Part shown: piece by piece, positions 6,060 through 7,936 of the stretch
How the letters are laid out: each line of letters opens with the position of its first letter
Numbering within the stretch: position 1 is the stretch's first letter
Assembly: GCA_904419095.1 (NCBI GenBank)
Contig: CAJFQT010000063.1
Span: forward strand, 1-7,936
Source: an uncultured Clostridia bacterium
GTDB taxonomy: Bacteria > Bacillota > Clostridia > TANB77 > CAG-508
Length of the DNA: 7,936 bases
Reading direction: 5' to 3'
Notes under the pieces: model-generated
The model's database searches: none
Told to the model about the DNA's origin: nothing
Seen by the model: the letters and a program-made list of their open reading frames with translations, nothing else
Translations under genes and position numbers: made by a program

Positions 6060-6165
6060 TTTTCTAATGTCAGGGGACACACCTTTTCTTTGGGTAATTC
6101 CACTAAGACTAAAGGAATGTTCCTTTTCCATGTGTTGATTAACCCTTATTTTGGTTTATCTCCTA
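6060..6165 (-). repeat. Repeat element copy A, rpsH-rplF spacer (candidate structured RNA)
   Basis: This fills most of the 128-nt spacer before rplF and resembles copy B at 6592-6703. On the minus strand the outer stem pairs TAGGAGATAAACC (6165-6153) with GGTGTGTCCCCTG (6083-6071): 4, 4 and 3 pairs with single mismatches between and two wobble pairs. Inside are GGGTTAAT/ATTACCC (6145-6138 with 6098-6092, one bulge), CAC/GTG, and the hairpin AAAGGA-ACAT-TCCTTT (6126-6111). The end block 6060-6085 matches copy B at 24 of 26 positions and runs into the rplF Shine-Dalgarno site. Role unknown: a translation-control leader or a mobile repeat are the main options. Confidence 0.65.
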
Positions 6166-6172
6166 TTTATTA

Positions 6173-6574
6173 TTACCATACATATGCTAAAACTTCTCCA
6201 CCTACACCTAATTCTCTTGCTTCTTTATCTGTTTTTAGTCCTTTTGATGTAGAAATTATAGCAATTCCTAAACCATTCAATACTTTTGGTAAATCTTCCT
6301 TAGAAGCATATACTCTAAGTCCTGGTTTACTTATTCTTCTTAATCCGTCAATTACTCTTTTTCCTTTTTCATCATATTTTAAAGTAATTCTTATAATTCC
6401 TTGATTATTTTCTTCTTTTATTTCTTCGAAAGATTTAATGTATCCTTCTTTGAATAATATTTCTGCAATTCCTAACTTCATATTTGATGCTGGTACATCA
6501 ACTGTTTTATGCTTAGATGTATTTGCATTTCTTATTCTTGTTAGCATATCTGCAATTGGATCTGTTGTATTCAC
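6173..6574 (-). CDS. rpsH: 30S ribosomal protein S8
   Basis: The 133-residue S8 is a primary binder of the central domain of 16S rRNA and in E. coli is the translational repressor of the spc operon. It begins MNTTDPIADMLTRIRNAN and ends with the C-terminal S8 signature GLGIAIISTSKGLKT (101-115) and ELGVGGEVLAYVW. The start codon is GTG at 6574-6572, supported by AAGGAGGG about 9 nt upstream and by the family N terminus. Both flanking spacers are long and carry copies of one repeat, which is notable given the known regulatory habit of S8. Confidence 0.98.
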   Translation of the reverse strand: MNTTDPIADMLTRIRNANTSKHKTVDVPASNMKLGIAEILFKEGYIKSFEEIKEENNQGIIRITLKYDEKGKRVIDGLRRISKPGLRVYASKEDLPKVLNGLGIAIISTSKGLKTDKEARELGVGGEVLAYVW

Positions 6575-6591
6575 TCTTGAATTCCCTCCTT

Positions 6592-6703
6592 TTTTCTAAT
6601 GTCAGGAGACATACCTTACCTTCAGGTCATATCAACTTAGGTATAAGGAATATCCCTTCCCCTTGTGATTTAGCAATTGACCCTTGATTTGGTTTATCAC
6701 CTG
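6592..6703 (-). repeat. Repeat element copy B, rpsN-rpsH spacer (candidate structured RNA)
   Basis: This lies before rpsH and resembles copy A. On the minus strand the outer stem pairs CAGGTGATAAACC (6703-6691) with GGTATGTCTCCTG (6615-6603), using 4, 4 and 3 pairs with the mismatches at the same places as in copy A. Inside are GGTCA/TGACC (6682-6678 with 6629-6625), ATCA/TGAT, AGG/CCT and the hairpin AAGGG-ATAT-TCCTT (6658-6645). Stem positions differ from copy A while pairing is kept: the tip pair A-T becomes G-U, and the outermost pair T-G becomes C-G. The block 6592-6617 continues into the rpsH Shine-Dalgarno site. Base composition is richer in G+C than most of the spacers. Confidence 0.65.
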
Positions 6704-6717
6704 TTATTTTTTTATTT

Positions 6718-6749
6718 CAGGACACACCTTTCCTTTATGGCATCTCCTA
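6718..6749 (-). repeat. Shortened third copy C of the repeat element
   Basis: Just after the rpsN stop, the minus strand reads TAGGAGATGCC (6749-6739), a 10-nt loop ATAAAGGAAA, then GGTGTGTCCTG (6728-6718). The arms match the outer stem of copies A and B and pair at 10 of 11 positions, counting wobbles, but the whole inner part of the element is gone. It is followed 14 nt later by the full copy B. Confidence 0.5.
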
Positions 6750-6757
6750 CTTAAATA

Positions 6758-6943
6758 TTACCAGCTAGCTTTCTTTACACCTGGTATTTCTCCTTTATGT
6801 GCTAATTCTCTAAAGCATACACGACAAATACCATATTTTCTGATATAAGCATGTGGTCTTCCACAAATTCTACATCTGTTGTATTCTCTTGTTTTATATT
6901 TTTGTGGTCTTGCTTGTTTAACTTTCATTGATTTTTTAGCCAT
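6758..6943 (-). CDS. rpsN: 30S ribosomal protein S14, type Z (zinc-binding)
   Basis: The 61-residue protein is the short zinc form of S14, a late-joining head protein of the small subunit. Zinc ligands are Cys24, Cys27, Cys40 and Cys43 (CRIC and CRVC); the C terminus is the standard FRELAHKGEIPGVKKASW. Firmicutes usually keep this form in the spc operon, sometimes with a zinc-free paralogue elsewhere. The ATG at 6943 is preceded by AAGGAGG with a rather long gap of about 12 nt; the family N terminus MAKKSM supports it. Both flanking spacers are long (98 and 183 nt) and can fold. Confidence 0.98.
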   Translation of the reverse strand: MAKKSMKVKQARPQKYKTREYNRCRICGRPHAYIRKYGICRVCFRELAHKGEIPGVKKASW

Positions 6944-6982
6944 AGCTTCTATTTTCCTCCTTACTTTTTTTTAACTAAAATA

Positions 6983-7043
6983 CAAATGTCTGATACATTT
7001 GCACAAGTTATCCGTAAAGCTTATTGTTGCTAACGGCTAACTT
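6983..7043 (-). promoter_or_regulatory. Two hairpins in the rplE-rpsN spacer
   Basis: On the minus strand an extended imperfect stem starts in the rplE stop codon: AAGTTA (7043-7038) pairs with TAACTT (7010-7005), then after one mismatch CCGT (7036-7033) with ACGG (7015-7012), with further pairs towards an AACAATAA loop. It is followed by a perfect 7-bp hairpin CAAATGT/ACATTTG (7001-6995 with 6989-6983, 5-nt loop). No T run follows, so termination is unlikely. The sequence is unrelated to copies A-C. In E. coli the S8 repressor site sits near the start of rplE; any link to that is only a guess. Confidence 0.45.
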
Positions 7044-7581
7044 AATTTTTAAAAGGCATACCCATAAGTTTTAATAATTCTTTTGCTTCTTCATCAGATT
7101 TAGCAGTTGTTACAAATATAATATCCATACCTCTTAATTTGTCTACTTTATCATATTCGATTTCTGGGAATATTAATTGTTCTTTAACTCCCATTGCATA
7201 GTTTCCTCTTCCATCAAATGAATTAGCTGATACACCTCTAAAGTCTCTAACTCTTGGAAGTGCTACATTAAATAATTTGTATGCAAAATCATACATTTTA
7301 TCTGCTCTTAATGTAACTTTGCATCCTACATTTACACCTTCTCTTAATTTAAATGCTGCAATTGATTTTCTTGCTTTTGTTACAACTGGTCTTTGACCTG
7401 TAATTTGCATTAAATCATTCATTGCATTTTCTAATGATTTTGGATTTTCTTTTATATCTCCTAATCCTATATTTATAACTATTTTATCAAGTTTTGGAAC
7501 TTGCATAACTGACTTATAATTAAATTTTTTGATTAATGCTGGGATTACTTCTTTTTCATATTGCTCTCTTAATTTTTCCAT
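7042..7581 (-). CDS. rplE: 50S ribosomal protein L5
   Basis: The 179-residue L5 binds 5S rRNA and forms part of the central protuberance, touching the P-site tRNA and S13. It shows VPKLDKIVINIGLGD at 28-42, ITGQRPVVTKARKSIAAFK at 60-78, the ALPRVRDFRG segment at 107-116 and GVKEQLIFPEIEYD at 131-144. Length is normal. The ATG at 7581 follows AAGGAGG, and the gene starts 27 nt after rplX. The 98-nt spacer that follows can fold into two hairpins. Confidence 0.98.
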   Translation of the reverse strand: MEKLREQYEKEVIPALIKKFNYKSVMQVPKLDKIVINIGLGDIKENPKSLENAMNDLMQITGQRPVVTKARKSIAAFKLREGVNVGCKVTLRADKMYDFAYKLFNVALPRVRDFRGVSANSFDGRGNYAMGVKEQLIFPEIEYDKVDKLRGMDIIFVTTAKSDEEAKELLKLMGMPFKN

Positions 7582-7608
7582 TATATTTCTAATCCTCCTT
7601 CCTTTATA

Positions 7609-7917
7609 TTATTTTAATTTTGCACCGCATTTTTTACAAACACGTACTTTTTGATCTTTTTCTACTGTATATCCAACTTTTGTTACTTTTCCGCATTTAG
7701 GACATACAACATTTACTTTTGAACTTGGAATAGCACATTCAACTGAAAGTATTCCGCCTTCTTCTCCTGCTTTTCTAGGTTTTACATGTTTTTTTCTTAC
7801 ATTTACACCTTTTACAACGATTTTGTCAGCTTTTGGTATTACTTCTAATACTTCTCCTGTTTTTCCTTTATCATTTCCTGATAAAACTGAAACATTATCG
7901 CCTTTTTTTATTCTCAT
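7609..7917 (-). CDS. rplX: 50S ribosomal protein L24, with a C-terminal CXXC pair
   Basis: The 102-residue L24 is one of the two proteins that start large-subunit assembly and lies near the exit of the peptide tunnel. A KOW motif occupies about residues 3-35 (IKKGDNVSVLSGNDKGKTGEV), followed by GVNVRKKHVKPR. The C-terminal part has two CXXC pairs, Cys72/Cys75 and Cys94/Cys97, which can form a zinc knuckle; some L24 families lack these. The ATG at 7917 follows AGGAGGG at the right edge of the window. rplN is expected just upstream, outside the window. Confidence 0.97.
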   Translation of the reverse strand: MRIKKGDNVSVLSGNDKGKTGEVLEVIPKADKIVVKGVNVRKKHVKPRKAGEEGGILSVECAIPSSKVNVVCPKCGKVTKVGYTVEKDQKVRVCKKCGAKLK

Positions 7918-7936
7918 TAGAGATTCCCTCCTTTTC

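Noticed and set aside
6045..6131. N-terminal extension of L6 by 29 residues from an upstream ATG at 6131
   Set aside because: The added residues do not resemble L6, no ribosome site precedes that ATG, and a strong AAGGAGGG site serves the ATG at 6044. The open frame passes through repeat copy A, and the matching place in copy B has no ATG.
6071..6165. Copies A and B as transposon-like MITEs with terminal inverted repeats
   Set aside because: The ends match imperfectly as DNA, several mismatches become wobble pairs only in RNA, no target-site duplication is visible, and homology continues into the Shine-Dalgarno site. Kept as a less favoured alternative.
6603..6703. Known small ribozyme, T-box or riboswitch in the repeat elements
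   Set aside because: I could find no hammerhead core (CTGANGA with GAAA), no T-box sequence and no aptamer I recognise.
1..7936. CRISPR array, tRNA, rRNA, insertion sequence or phage gene
   Set aside because: None was seen on either strand; all genes are core ribosomal or housekeeping genes.

Overview
The window is AT-rich, and every gene lies on the minus strand, so transcription runs from high to low coordinates. It carries the ribosomal protein spc operon and the start of the alpha operon of a low-GC bacterium of the Firmicutes type. Gene order rplX-rplE-rpsN-rpsH-rplF-rplR-rpsE-(no rpmD)-rplO-secY / adk-map-infA-rpmJ-rpsM, the zinc-type short S14, strong AGGAGG Shine-Dalgarno sites and consensus sigma-A-like promoters all point to a Clostridia-like (or deep Bacilli/uncultured gut Firmicute) genome. 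The genus cannot be fixed by eye.

Layout in transcription order. From 7917 down to 2681 lie L24, L5, S14, S8, L6, L18, S5, L15 and SecY, ending in a clear intrinsic terminator at 2632-2671. A second unit begins with a good promoter at 2491-2519 and carries adk. It is followed by a long AT-only hairpin, then map, then infA (with a near-consensus promoter whose -35 box sits inside the end of map), rpmJ, a 182-nt structured-looking leader, and the first 17 codons of rpsM, which runs off the left edge. The genes supply ribosome parts, the first translation factor (IF-1), the enzyme that removes N-terminal methionine, the protein-export channel and the enzyme that balances adenine nucleotides. This is core growth machinery.

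The proteins are ordinary. The unusual part is the DNA between them. Several spacers inside the r-protein operon are far longer than the usual few to 30 nt. Two of them, rpsN-rpsH and rpsH-rplF, carry diverged copies of the same element of roughly 100 nt. Both copies can fold into the same branched stem and both end in a shared block running into the Shine-Dalgarno site. A third, shortened copy with the middle missing sits next to the rpsN-rpsH copy. Other hairpins stand just before the ribosome sites of rpsN, rplR and rpsM. I regard this repeated leader-like RNA as the best candidate for something undescribed here. The second notable point is the absence of rpmD (L30) from its usual place between rpsE and rplO.
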